Of a stretch of DNA of 37,499 bases, positions 17,645 to 26,438 are shown piece after piece; position 1 is the stretch's first letter; every line of letters begins with the position of its first letter. Below the pieces are notes generated by a model. The model did not search any database, was not told the origin of the DNA, and was given only the letters and a program-made list of their open reading frames with translations. Source of the stretch: Sphingomonas sp. (lineage in GTDB: Bacteria > Pseudomonadota > Alphaproteobacteria > Sphingomonadales > Sphingomonadaceae). The stretch is taken from assembly GCA_017849555.1 (NCBI GenBank), contig JAFIGU010000108.1, forward strand, positions 1 through 37,499. The letters run 5' to 3'. The translations under genes and the position numbers were made by a program.

Positions 17645-19243
17645 GTGGCGGGCTATGATTATGTCGTCATCGGGGGCGGCTCCGCGGGGTGCACGCTCGC
17701 CGCGCGATTGTCGGAGGACCCCGCCGCCAGCGTCTGCCTGCTCGAAGCCGGCGGTGCGAACAAGGAGATGCTGGTGCGGATGCCCGCCGGGGTCGGCACG
17801 CTGATCAAGGCCAAGGGCAAGCACAATTGGGGCTTCTGGACCGAGCCCGAGCCGCATCTCGACAAGCGCCGCTTGTGGTGGCCGCGCGGGCGCGGATTGG
17901 GCGGCTCCTCGGCGATCAACGGCATGATCTATATGCGCGGGCATCCGCAGGATTATGACGAATGGCGCCAGTTCGGCCTCGCCGGCTGGTCATGGGACGA
18001 CGTGCTCCCCTATTTCCGTCGGCTCGAGGGGCATCATCGCGGCCCGAGCGACGGGCTCCACGGCGCCGACGGCCCGCTCAAAATCTCCGCCGGCGAGAGC
18101 GACAGCCCGTTTCATGACGCTTTGGTCGAGGCCGGGCGACAGGCCGGCTATCCGGTGACGACCGACTTCAACGGCGCGGTGATGGAAGGTTTCGGTCATT
18201 ATGACCTGACGATCGCCGACGGCCGGCGCTGGTCGGCGGCGGCGGCCTATCTCCACCCCGCGCTCGGGCGCGCCAACCTGACGGTGATCACCAATGCGCG
18301 CACCACGCGGGTGGTGATCGAGCATGGCCGCGCGATCGCAGTCGATTATCTCGTCGGCAACCGCCCGGCGCGGGTCGAAGTCGCGGGTGAGGCCTTGCTG
18401 TGCGCGGGCGCGGTGCAGAGCCCGCAGATCCTCCAGCTTTCAGGCGTGGGCGATCCGGCGCGGCTCCGGGATTCGGGGGTCCGCGCGGTCCACGATCTGC
18501 CGGGGGTCGGCGAGAATCTGCAGGACCATCTCGATGTCATCATGAACTGGCGCTGCCACGGGCTGACCACCGCTTATTCGGCGACCAAGGGGCTGCGCCA
18601 GCTCAAGGTCGGGCTCGAATATCTGCTGCGCGGCAGCGGCTACGGGCGCCAGCAATTCCTCGAATCCGGCGCCTTCCTCTGCTCGCGCGCCGGGCTGTCG
18701 CGCCCCGACGTGCAGATCCACGGCGTGCTCGCGATCATGCGCGATCACGGCAAGGTGCAGGTGAAGCAGGACGGCTTCTCCTTCCATCTTTGCCAGTTGC
18801 GCCCGGAAAGCCGCGGGCGGGTGACGATCGCGTCGAACGACCCGCTCGCCGATCCGCTGATCTTCGCCAATTACCTCAGCCAGCCCGAGGATGTCCGCGT
18901 GATGCGCGAATGCGTCAAGATCGGGCGCGAGGTGGCGGCGCAGGCGGCGCTCGATCCGTATCGCGACGCCGAGCTCGCACCGGGCGCGGAGGTGCGCAGC
19001 GATGCCGAGATCGACGCCTGGGTGCGGCGCACCGCCGAGACGATCTATCACCCGGTCGGCACCTGCAAGATGGGCGCCGACGGCGATCGCATGGCGGTGG
19101 TCGACGCGCAGTTGAAGGTGCGCGGGCTGGAGCGGCTGCGCGTCGTCGACGCCTCGGTGATGCCGACATTGGTGGGATCGAACACCAATGCCCCGACGAT
19201 CATGATCGCGGAGAAAGCCGCCGACATGATCCGCGCCGCTTAA
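17645..19243 (+). CDS. GMC family oxidoreductase (choline/alcohol dehydrogenase-like)
   Basis: FAD-dependent alcohol dehydrogenase of 532 residues. The dinucleotide motif VVIGGGSAGCTLAARLSED is at the N-terminus, followed by PRGRGLGGSSAINGMIYMRG (GMC signature 1) and the signature-2 region around GAVQSPQILQLSG. The active-site His is H469 in YHPVGTCKMG and the partner is Asn513 in GSNTNAPTIMIAEKA. GTG 17645 is the start, preceded by GGGAGAG. No secretion signal is present, so it is probably cytoplasmic or peripheral to the inner membrane. Relatives such as AlkJ oxidise aliphatic alcohols to aldehydes; choline is another option, but no betaine genes are nearby. Confidence 0.92.
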   Translation: MAGYDYVVIGGGSAGCTLAARLSEDPAASVCLLEAGGANKEMLVRMPAGVGTLIKAKGKHNWGFWTEPEPHLDKRRLWWPRGRGLGGSSAINGMIYMRGHPQDYDEWRQFGLAGWSWDDVLPYFRRLEGHHRGPSDGLHGADGPLKISAGESDSPFHDALVEAGRQAGYPVTTDFNGAVMEGFGHYDLTIADGRRWSAAAAYLHPALGRANLTVITNARTTRVVIEHGRAIAVDYLVGNRPARVEVAGEALLCAGAVQSPQILQLSGVGDPARLRDSGVRAVHDLPGVGENLQDHLDVIMNWRCHGLTTAYSATKGLRQLKVGLEYLLRGSGYGRQQFLESGAFLCSRAGLSRPDVQIHGVLAIMRDHGKVQVKQDGFSFHLCQLRPESRGRVTIASNDPLADPLIFANYLSQPEDVRVMRECVKIGREVAAQAALDPYRDAELAPGAEVRSDAEIDAWVRRTAETIYHPVGTCKMGADGDRMAVVDAQLKVRGLERLRVVDASVMPTLVGSNTNAPTIMIAEKAADMIRAA

Positions 19244-19267
19244 AGCCCCTCTCCTGAAGGGAAGGGC
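19244..19267. terminator. Imperfect hairpin between convergent genes
   Basis: AAGCCCCTCTCC, then TGAA, then GGGAAGGGC can form an imperfect G/C stem between the GMC gene and the convergent beta-helix gene. It resembles the CCCCTCCCTT/AAGGGAGGGG hairpins elsewhere in the window. No U run is evident. Confidence 0.4.
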
Positions 19268-19276
19268 AGCCTTCGA

Positions 19277-20197
19277 TCAGTGCCGCTCCTCATACGCCCG
19301 CACCCCCGGCCCCAGCCGGTTGGCGCCGAGCGCGAGCCGGTCGCCGCTGACGTTGGCGACGAACGCCGGGCTGTTCTTCTGCCCCGGCGCGAGCGTCGCG
19401 ATATTGTCCGCGACGCGCAGCCCGGTGGCCGGATATTTGCGCTGCTCGGCCGAGACGACGATCACCCCGGTCCAATTCTCCTTGTTCGGCCCCTGGACGA
19501 AGGTGTTGCGCAGGATTTCGCCGGTGCCGCCCTCGGGCAGGTCGATCGCGTAATTGGTCTTGCGCCCCTGGCTGTCGTCGAAGCTGTTGTCGTCGATCGC
19601 GACGCGCGGCGCGCGCAATTTGACGTAATGCCCGCCACGCCCGCGCTCGAACCGCGAATGGGTGATCGTGATCGTGCCCGTGTTCGCGAGATAGACCGAA
19701 TGCGCGCAATCGGGGGTCTCGTCACACTGGCCGAGCCCGGAGAAGGTCGAGCGCTCGATCATGACGCGCGACGCGTCGCCGGTCGCGCCGAGAATCCCTT
19801 CCTGGCTGTCGAGGAACATCGCGTTGCGCACCGTTAGGTCGCCGATCTCGATGCGGATCCCCGCGCCATTGCCGTCGCCGACGCGGATATTGCGGAAGAC
19901 GAGACCGTCGACCACCGACCCCGCGCCGCGCAGCACCAGCGCGGCCTTGCCCTCGCACGCGCCCTCGAAGATCGCGGTGCCCGGCTCGGCCGCCTTGAAG
20001 GTGACGCGCCCCGCCTGCTGGATCGCACATTCGCGATAGACGCCGGGCGCGATCAGCACGGTGAAATCCTGCCCGCGCTTCGCCATCAGTGCGTCCTGGA
20101 GGTGCACGAAACCCTCCCCCGTCTCGACGATCGTGAACGGCGCGGCGGCGGCCGGGGCGGCGAGCGACATGAGTGCGAGAGCGATCAGGCGGCGCAT
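19277..20197 (-). CDS. Secreted right-handed parallel beta-helix protein
   Basis: 306 residues with a Sec signal peptide (MRRLIALALMSLAAPAAAAP, cleavage near residue 20). The mature part has repeating short strands with Asn/Asp turns (VRNAMFLDSQEGILGATG, IERSTFSGLGQ, ITITHSRFERGRGGHYVKL, IDDNSFDDSQGRKTNYAIDL). These are typical of the pectate-lyase-like beta-helix fold (NosD/CASH type). Two cysteines in GQCDETPDCAHS could form a disulfide. ATG 20197 is preferred over TTG 20203, with GAGGGA eight bases upstream. The catalytic activity is not evident; it may bind or cleave polysaccharide in the periplasm. It is convergent with the GMC gene and divergent from the aldehyde dehydrogenase. Confidence 0.8.
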   Translation of the reverse strand: MRRLIALALMSLAAPAAAAPFTIVETGEGFVHLQDALMAKRGQDFTVLIAPGVYRECAIQQAGRVTFKAAEPGTAIFEGACEGKAALVLRGAGSVVDGLVFRNIRVGDGNGAGIRIEIGDLTVRNAMFLDSQEGILGATGDASRVMIERSTFSGLGQCDETPDCAHSVYLANTGTITITHSRFERGRGGHYVKLRAPRVAIDDNSFDDSQGRKTNYAIDLPEGGTGEILRNTFVQGPNKENWTGVIVVSAEQRKYPATGLRVADNIATLAPGQKNSPAFVANVSGDRLALGANRLGPGVRAYEERH

Positions 20198-20392
20198 CGG
20201 CAAATTCCCTCAGACATACCGTGGCTTCTTGAGCGCAACCGCCGCGGAACGGAAAGAGGCTTTCGCGGTTAACGCCCGCGGCGTCCCGTCACGGTACGGT
20301 TTGCAGTCATCGCGTTTCCTGTTGCAACGGGATTTGCCAAGCCGCATGACCATACCCGAACCCCGAATCCGTCAAAAGTGGAGAGGCCTGTC

Positions 20393-21817
20393 ATGCAAAG
20401 CTACCTGAAGCATTATATCAATGGCGCATGGGTGGAGAGCGAAGGCGGGCGACGCCACGAGGTGATCGATCCCTCGACCGAGCAGCCCTGCACCGAGATC
20501 ACCTTGGGCACCGCCGCCGATGTCGACAAGGCGGTCGCCGCGGCGCGCGCGGCCTTCCCCGCCTGGTCGCAATCGAGCATCGAGGAACGCGCCGCGATCC
20601 TCGAAAAGATCATCGCCGGGATGAAGGCCCGTCTCCCCGAACTCGCCGCCGCGACCAGCCGCGAAATGGGCGCGCCGATCTCCTTCGCGCAAATGGCGCA
20701 GGTGCCGGCCGGTCTCGGCCATTTCATCGGCACGCTCGCCGCGCTGCGCGAATTCAGCTTCTCCGAGACGGTCGGCAGCGCGCGCGGCGTGCACGAGCCG
20801 GTCGGCGTGGTGGCGATGATCACCCCGTGGAACTGGCCGCTCAACCAGATCTGCGCCAAGGTCGCCCCGGCGCTTGCCGCGGGCAATACGATGATCCTCA
20901 AGCCCTCCGAGGAAGCGCCCTCCAACGCGATGATCTTCGCCGAGATCCTTGACGAGGCCGGGGTCCCGCCGGGGGTGTTCAACCTCGTCAACGGCGACGG
21001 GCCGGGGGTCGGCGCGGCGCTGTCGGCGCACAAGGGCGTCGACATGGTGAGCTTCACCGGCTCGACCCGCGCCGGGGTCGCGGTCGCCACTGCCGCCGCC
21101 GCGACGGTCAAGCGCGTCCACCAGGAACTCGGCGGCAAGGCGCCGAACCTCGTGCTCGAAGGCGCCAAGCTGGAGGAAGTTCTGCCGCCGACGCTCGCCG
21201 GGGTGATCGCCAATACCGGGCAGAGCTGCATCGCCCCCACCCGGCTGCTCGTCCACAAGAGCCAGGCCGAGGCCGCGACCGAGGTGGTCAAGGCGATCAT
21301 GGACGCGACCGTGGTCGGCAACCCCGAGGATCAGGGCGCGCATATCGGCCCGGTGGTCAACAAGGCGCAGTTCGAGAAGATCCAGTCGCTGATCCAGTCC
21401 GCGCTCGACGAGGGCGCACGGCTGGTGACCGGCGGCACGGGGCGGCCGGACGGGCGCAACGCCGGCTATTTCATCAAGCCCACCGTGCTCGCCGACGTGA
21501 CCCCGGAAATGCGCATCTATCGCGAGGAAACCTTCGGTCCGGTCGCGACGATCACCACCTATGACGATCGCGATCAGGCGGTCGAGATGGCCAACGACAC
21601 CGATTACGGCCTGTCCGCGACGATCTCGGGCGATCCGGCCGAGGCGGCGAAGATCGCGGGCAAGCTGCGCGCCGGGCTGGTCACGATCAACAGCTGGGGG
21701 CCGACCCCGGGCACCGCGTTCGGCGGGTTCAAGCAATCGGGCAACGGCCGCGAGGGCGGCAAATACGGTCTCACCGACTTCATGGAAATCAAGACGATCG
21801 TCGGCGAACCTGCCTGA
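20393..21817 (+). CDS. Aldehyde dehydrogenase family protein
   Basis: NAD(P)+-dependent aldehyde dehydrogenase of 474 residues. The cofactor region ITPWNWPLNQICAKVAPALA is seen, as are FTGSTRAGVAV and the catalytic Glu E245 in VHQELGGKAPNL. The nucleophile is C279 in NTGQSCIAPTR. The Glu-to-Cys separation of 34 residues matches active family members. GGAGAGG precedes ATG 20393. The 195-base upstream gap holds an imperfect AACCGC/GCGGTT dyad but no clear operator. Context with a GMC alcohol dehydrogenase and acyl-CoA ligases suggests it turns aldehydes into acids for CoA activation (inference). Confidence 0.93.
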   Translation: MQSYLKHYINGAWVESEGGRRHEVIDPSTEQPCTEITLGTAADVDKAVAAARAAFPAWSQSSIEERAAILEKIIAGMKARLPELAAATSREMGAPISFAQMAQVPAGLGHFIGTLAALREFSFSETVGSARGVHEPVGVVAMITPWNWPLNQICAKVAPALAAGNTMILKPSEEAPSNAMIFAEILDEAGVPPGVFNLVNGDGPGVGAALSAHKGVDMVSFTGSTRAGVAVATAAAATVKRVHQELGGKAPNLVLEGAKLEEVLPPTLAGVIANTGQSCIAPTRLLVHKSQAEAATEVVKAIMDATVVGNPEDQGAHIGPVVNKAQFEKIQSLIQSALDEGARLVTGGTGRPDGRNAGYFIKPTVLADVTPEMRIYREETFGPVATITTYDDRDQAVEMANDTDYGLSATISGDPAEAAKIAGKLRAGLVTINSWGPTPGTAFGGFKQSGNGREGGKYGLTDFMEIKTIVGEPA

Positions 21818-21832
21818 TCCTTCTCCTCTCAC

Positions 21833-21864
21833 GGGGCGCCGACCAGCAGGCCGGCGCCCCTTTT
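21833..21864 (+). terminator. Rho-independent terminator after the aldehyde dehydrogenase
   Basis: GGGGCGCCG (21833-21841) pairs perfectly with CGGCGCCCC (21852-21860), followed by TTTT. It lies 15 bases after the aldehyde dehydrogenase stop and before the EthD gene, so the latter may rely on read-through or its own promoter. Confidence 0.8.
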
Positions 21865-21887
21865 GCTATCCGAAAGGCACCTCCCGC

Positions 21888-22187
21888 ATGATCTTCTCGG
21901 TGATCTATCCCAATCACGACGGCGCGAAATTCGACCGCGCTTATTATCGCGACCATCACGCCCCGCTGGTCTGCGAGGTGTGGAACCCCGATCGCTTCGA
22001 ACTGATCGAGGGGCAGGCAATGGACGGCGCCGCGGCACCCTATGCGCTGATCGCGCATTTCCATTTCGCCTCGCCCGAAGCGTTCGCCGCCGCAATGGCC
22101 AACCCGCGTCGCGGCGAATTGGCCGAGGACGTCGCCAAGTTCACCGATATCGTCCCGCAGCTGATGGTCGGGCGGGCTCTGGCGTAA
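21888..22187 (+). CDS. EthD family protein
   Basis: Dimeric alpha/beta-barrel (ferredoxin-like) protein of 99 residues. The family pattern FSVIYPNHDGAKFDRAYYRD-HHAPLV and the C-terminal IVPQLMVGRALA are clear. EthD-like proteins accompany degradation of ethers, aromatics and terpenoids, but their role is mostly undefined. It follows the aldehyde dehydrogenase on the same strand behind a strong terminator. The ribosome site is weak (AAAGG twelve bases upstream). The family call is confident; the function is not. Confidence 0.88.
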   Translation: MIFSVIYPNHDGAKFDRAYYRDHHAPLVCEVWNPDRFELIEGQAMDGAAAPYALIAHFHFASPEAFAAAMANPRRGELAEDVAKFTDIVPQLMVGRALA

Positions 22188-22200
22188 ATCCCTTCTTTCT

Positions 22201-22304
22201 CCCCTCCCTGGTGAAGGGAGGGGCTGGGGGGGGTATGAGGCGGTTGCTTCGGTATCCTCGCAGGCCAACCCTCCCTCCGCCCCCTCCCTTGTGCAAGGGA
22301 GGGG
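22201..22304. terminator. Two hairpins between convergent EthD and tamB genes
   Basis: CCCCTCCC (22201-22208) pairs with GGGAGGGG (22216-22223). CCCCTCCCTT (22281-22290) pairs perfectly with AAGGGAGGGG (22295-22304) around GTGC. They lie between convergent genes and probably serve as a bidirectional transcript end. They belong to the same pyrimidine-rich hairpin family seen after other genes here. Confidence 0.65.
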
Positions 22305-22319
22305 AGAAGGTGACGCCCC

Positions 22320-25300
22320 TCAATAATCCTTCGAAATCCTCACGTTGGCGCTTTGCCGCCCCAGCGTCGAGATTGTCGAGAGCAGCGACAGCCAGCGCGT
22401 CACCTGATATTCGATCCGGGTCGCTGAATAGCCCTGCCCGTCGGTGATGATCTCCGCATAGAGTTTCCGCGTCACATATTTGCCCGCCGCGATCGAGGTC
22501 TGCTGCCCGGTCTGCGGATCGGCGGGGAGGATGCGCAGCCGATCGAGCCCCGCCGCGCGGCGCACCGCGTTGATCGGATTGAGCCCGCCGCTGCCGTCCT
22601 TCAACGCCGCCACCGCCGCCGCAAGCTGCAGCGCCTCGGGCGCCGACAAATGGGTGATCGAGGTGCCGAACAACAGCCGCGAGAGCAATTCGTCCTGCGG
22701 CAAGGCGGGCACGCTGGTGAAGGAAATCTCCGGCTTGAGCGCCGCACCGGTCACGCGGATCGTCGCGTTGAGGTTGGTCGAATCCGCATTGGCCTCGATA
22801 TCGAGCGACGGATTGGCCGGCACCTCGCCGCCGAAGCGGATCACCCCGCGCGACAGCTGGAACTCGCGACCGGCGAATTCGTAATTGCCGCGCACCAGAT
22901 CGGCGCGCCCGGTGATCGCCGGATTGTCCGGCGCGCCGCCGATCTTCAGATCCGCCGACCATTCGCTCGAAAGCCCGAGCCCGCTGACGCTGAGCTGGTT
23001 CGGCGCGCGCGCACGGACATCGAGCCGCCATGGCGTCGCGCGCACTTCCTCCTCCTCGCCGCCGCCGGGGAGATTGATCTCGCGGACCTTGAGCGGCGGC
23101 ACCGCGCTCGCCGCGGTCGCCTGCCCGAGCCGGTAGCGGCTGCGATCGAGCGTCACGTCGCCCGAGATCACCCCGCCCGAACCGCCCGACCGCAATCTCA
23201 GCGGCCCGGAAACGGTCGCCCCGATATCGTCGCGGTTGATCAGTACGGCGTGGGTGGCTTGTAGCGAGAGATCGAGACCGATCCCCGCCTCGGCCGAGAA
23301 ATCGAATTGCCCCGTGCCGGTGACGCGCCCGCCCTTGCCGGCGTCGGCGGCGAAGTGACCGATCTGGAGCCGCGACCCCTGAAACACTCCCGAGGCCTGC
23401 ACATTGGTCAGCACCGTCCCGGTCGTCGCGCTTTCGATCCGCGCATCGTCGGCGCGGAACATGCCGCGGATCGACGGATCGGCGACGCGCCCCGTCACAT
23501 CGGCGCCGATCGCCACCGGGCCGGACAGCGCCAACATCTCCGCGCCGGTCAGCCGCCACAAGGTGTCCGCCGGGCCGTTGTAGCGCAATTGCGCGAACAG
23601 CCCCGCCCCCATCAGCCGATCGGCGATATCACCCCTGCCGAGCGGCGAGAGCAACGCCTGCGCGCGCCCGATCGTCTGCCCGCCCGACGAGGCCACCGCG
23701 CGGATTCCGGCGCGATCGGCCGAGAGCACGCCCGCGATCCCGATGTCGATCGGCCGCGAGGAGGCGAGCAGCCCCGAACGGGTCAGCCCGCGCACCGTCA
23801 GATCGACGCGCCCGGTCGGCGCGCCGCCGTCGCGCGACTGATAGCTCAGCGTCCCCGATGCGCTGCCGCCCAGCGCGAGCCCGGGATAAGCGATGTCGAG
23901 GATCGACAGCGGCATCTTCGTCACGGTCGCATCGAGCGCCGCGGCGGCGTCGCCGAACCGCCCCGAGAGTTTCGCCTCGCCCCCCGCGAAGGTCAGCTCG
24001 GTCGGCGCGAGCCGCCACATATCGCCGTCGCGAGTGATCACCGCCGGCGCGGCGAGCTTGAGCGGGCGGCGCTCGATCGTGCCCTCGGCGGTGACGCGAT
24101 AGCTGTCCGGGGCCACCGCGATCACGCTCTGGATCGCATAGCTGCGCCCGCGCGTGCCCGCGATCTGCGCGCGGATCTCGCCGCTGTCGCCGTTGAGCTT
24201 CGCGCTCCCCGCGAAGCGCGCGATCGATAGCCCGCCCCGCGCCAGCCCCGCACCCTTGACGCTCGCCTCGATCGCGGTGCCCGCGGGATCGAGCAGCGCG
24301 ACGAGATCGACATGCGCCTGCCGCACCGTCACGCGATTGCCGAGCCGCGCACGATCGGCATCGAGATGCGCCTCGATCCGCTGCACCGCGCCGACCGGGC
24401 GGAACAGCAATTCGCCCGACAGCCCCCCGCCGGCCAGCGCCAGCCGCCCGGCGAACCCGCCGGTGACGATATCGAGCGTGCCGGTCGCGCGCGTGCCGCT
24501 GACGTCGATATGCGCGAAGGCGATCTGCGCATTGCCGTTCGACGGCAGCAGGATATCCCCCGCCGCCTCGAACGGCCCGAGCCGCGACCCACCCGCGGCG
24601 GTGAAGGCGAACCCCTGTTTGCTCGGCGCGAGATGCGCGCGCACATCGGCGAGCCCCATCGCCGCATTGGGCGCGGCGAGCACCAGATCGATCGTCGGGC
24701 GGTCGATCTGCCCGTCGAGCTTGAGCGTCAGCGCGCCATAGGTCGATTGCCGCGCGCGCCCCTCGAAATGGAAGCTGCCGTCGCGGCGGCGCAAGCCGGT
24801 GCCGACCAGCCGGATCGCCGGCCCGGTGAGGACGAGGTTGGTGAAATGCATCACCCCGTCGGGGGTCCGTTCGAGCGCGGTGGCGATCCGCGGCAGCCCC
24901 CCGGCGAGGCTGCGGAAAAAGGCGTTGTCGAGCCGCACGACCCGCGCGGCGCCTTGCCCGACGACGCGCGTACCGTGCCCGCCCGGCCCCGGCACGACGC
25001 GCAACGTGGAGGTGACGTCGACCACCCCCAGCCCGGGGATCAGATAGCGCCCGAGCGCGCCGTTGACGCCGAGCTGATAATCGCCGGTCAAAAGATCGAG
25101 CGTCAGATTGACCCGCCCCGTCAGTTTATCCGATTTCACGCGGAGATCGTCGCCGGTGATCAGCCGGCTGGTAATGCGCAGCACCCCATCGACGGTCAGG
25201 TTGCGCAGGATACCGCCCGCGACATCGCCGACCCCGGTCACGCGCGCCGCGGTGAAGCGCACCGGCAGGACGATCGGCGATTTGGAGAGCCGCCCCTTGC

Positions 25301-26438
25301 CCGCTGCCCACGCCTGTTCGAACCCGGTCTCGTCGAAGGCGAAGCGCGGCGCGCTGAGCCGATAGTCGAACGCGGCGGTGGCGAAGGCGCCGTCGAGCAC
25401 CGCACGCAGCTCGACATCGCGCCCGGTCATATTGGGGAAGAGCGCGGCGGGTTTGAGCAATCGCGCGCGGATTCGGACGTTGCGGAACGAACTGATGCCG
25501 AGATCGATCGTCCCGGTCGTCTCGACCGCGAGCGCCGCCGAGCGCAGATCGAGATTGCCGGCGAGCCGCCGGTTGGCGAGCGTCGCCGCACCGTTGACCG
25601 TGACGCGCGGTGCGGTCAGCCGCGCGAGCTTGCCGTCCGTCACCGCCGAGGGGACCAGATCGCCGCTCAGCGTATAGCTTCCGCGCCGGTTGCCGAGCGC
25701 GAGATCGATCACCCGCGTGTCGCCCGCGATGCCGAGCGCGCGCCCGTCCCAGCGGGTCCAGCTCCCCGTGCCGCCGACCTCGAGCCGCAGCGGCTTGCGC
25801 ACCCCGGCGAGCCGCGCCAGCACCCCGTCCTTGCCGCCCTGCGCGCGCACCGCGATATCGAAACGGTCGCGATCGGGCTCCGCATCGATCCGCAGCCGCA
25901 GGTCGTCGCTGCCCTGCACCACCGCGGCCAGATCGACCAAGGCGCGGCCGGCGTGGATATCCGCCCTGCCGCGGATCCGCCCGTAGCGCGGCACCCCGGT
26001 GACGCGGCGGTCGACGATCAGCCGGTCGACCGCGAGCCGCCCGATATGGATATCGAAATCGGGCAACAGCGGCCCGGCATTGGCGCTCGGCCGGGTGCGC
26101 GGCCATTTGGCGAAGGTCGCGACGGGCACGTCGAGCGCAGTGATGTCGAGCCGGTTGGCGAACCAGCGCAGCGGCGCCCAATCGAGCCGCGCGACCGGCG
26201 CCGACAAGACCAGGCCGTCGAGATCATAGACGCGCACGTCGCGCAGCGTCGCGCGGGTGTAGAGCGAGCCGTCGATCCGCCCGACCGAGAAGCGCAGCCC
26301 GCTCGGGGTGCGCACCCCGGCGATGCGATCGGCAACCCAGCGGTGGCCGATATCGGTATCGACGATCAGCACCGCCGCGGCGAAAATCGCCACCAGCGCC
26401 GCAACCAGCCCGGCGATCCATTTCGCCACCCGCCTCAA
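22320..26438 (-). CDS. tamB: Translocation and assembly module protein TamB
   Basis: Large inner-membrane-anchored periplasmic protein, about 1372 residues. An N-terminal transmembrane helix (RRVAKWIAGLVAALVAIFAA) precedes a long beta-rich AsmA/TamB-type body that ends in the conserved DUF490-type domain (LLSRLLFGTSITHLSAPEAL) and a terminal ISKDY. With TamA it supports outer-membrane protein insertion and phospholipid transport. TTG 26438 is the preferred start. It overlaps the tamA stop as TTGA and gives MRRVAKWIAG; GTG 26429 is the alternative. It is the last gene of the pair and ends at the hairpins facing the EthD gene. Confidence 0.92.
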   Translation of the reverse strand: MRRVAKWIAGLVAALVAIFAAAVLIVDTDIGHRWVADRIAGVRTPSGLRFSVGRIDGSLYTRATLRDVRVYDLDGLVLSAPVARLDWAPLRWFANRLDITALDVPVATFAKWPRTRPSANAGPLLPDFDIHIGRLAVDRLIVDRRVTGVPRYGRIRGRADIHAGRALVDLAAVVQGSDDLRLRIDAEPDRDRFDIAVRAQGGKDGVLARLAGVRKPLRLEVGGTGSWTRWDGRALGIAGDTRVIDLALGNRRGSYTLSGDLVPSAVTDGKLARLTAPRVTVNGAATLANRRLAGNLDLRSAALAVETTGTIDLGISSFRNVRIRARLLKPAALFPNMTGRDVELRAVLDGAFATAAFDYRLSAPRFAFDETGFEQAWAAGKGRLSKSPIVLPVRFTAARVTGVGDVAGGILRNLTVDGVLRITSRLITGDDLRVKSDKLTGRVNLTLDLLTGDYQLGVNGALGRYLIPGLGVVDVTSTLRVVPGPGGHGTRVVGQGAARVVRLDNAFFRSLAGGLPRIATALERTPDGVMHFTNLVLTGPAIRLVGTGLRRRDGSFHFEGRARQSTYGALTLKLDGQIDRPTIDLVLAAPNAAMGLADVRAHLAPSKQGFAFTAAGGSRLGPFEAAGDILLPSNGNAQIAFAHIDVSGTRATGTLDIVTGGFAGRLALAGGGLSGELLFRPVGAVQRIEAHLDADRARLGNRVTVRQAHVDLVALLDPAGTAIEASVKGAGLARGGLSIARFAGSAKLNGDSGEIRAQIAGTRGRSYAIQSVIAVAPDSYRVTAEGTIERRPLKLAAPAVITRDGDMWRLAPTELTFAGGEAKLSGRFGDAAAALDATVTKMPLSILDIAYPGLALGGSASGTLSYQSRDGGAPTGRVDLTVRGLTRSGLLASSRPIDIGIAGVLSADRAGIRAVASSGGQTIGRAQALLSPLGRGDIADRLMGAGLFAQLRYNGPADTLWRLTGAEMLALSGPVAIGADVTGRVADPSIRGMFRADDARIESATTGTVLTNVQASGVFQGSRLQIGHFAADAGKGGRVTGTGQFDFSAEAGIGLDLSLQATHAVLINRDDIGATVSGPLRLRSGGSGGVISGDVTLDRSRYRLGQATAASAVPPLKVREINLPGGGEEEEVRATPWRLDVRARAPNQLSVSGLGLSSEWSADLKIGGAPDNPAITGRADLVRGNYEFAGREFQLSRGVIRFGGEVPANPSLDIEANADSTNLNATIRVTGAALKPEISFTSVPALPQDELLSRLLFGTSITHLSAPEALQLAAAVAALKDGSGGLNPINAVRRAAGLDRLRILPADPQTGQQTSIAAGKYVTRKLYAEIITDGQGYSATRIEYQVTRWLSLLSTISTLGRQSANVRISKDY

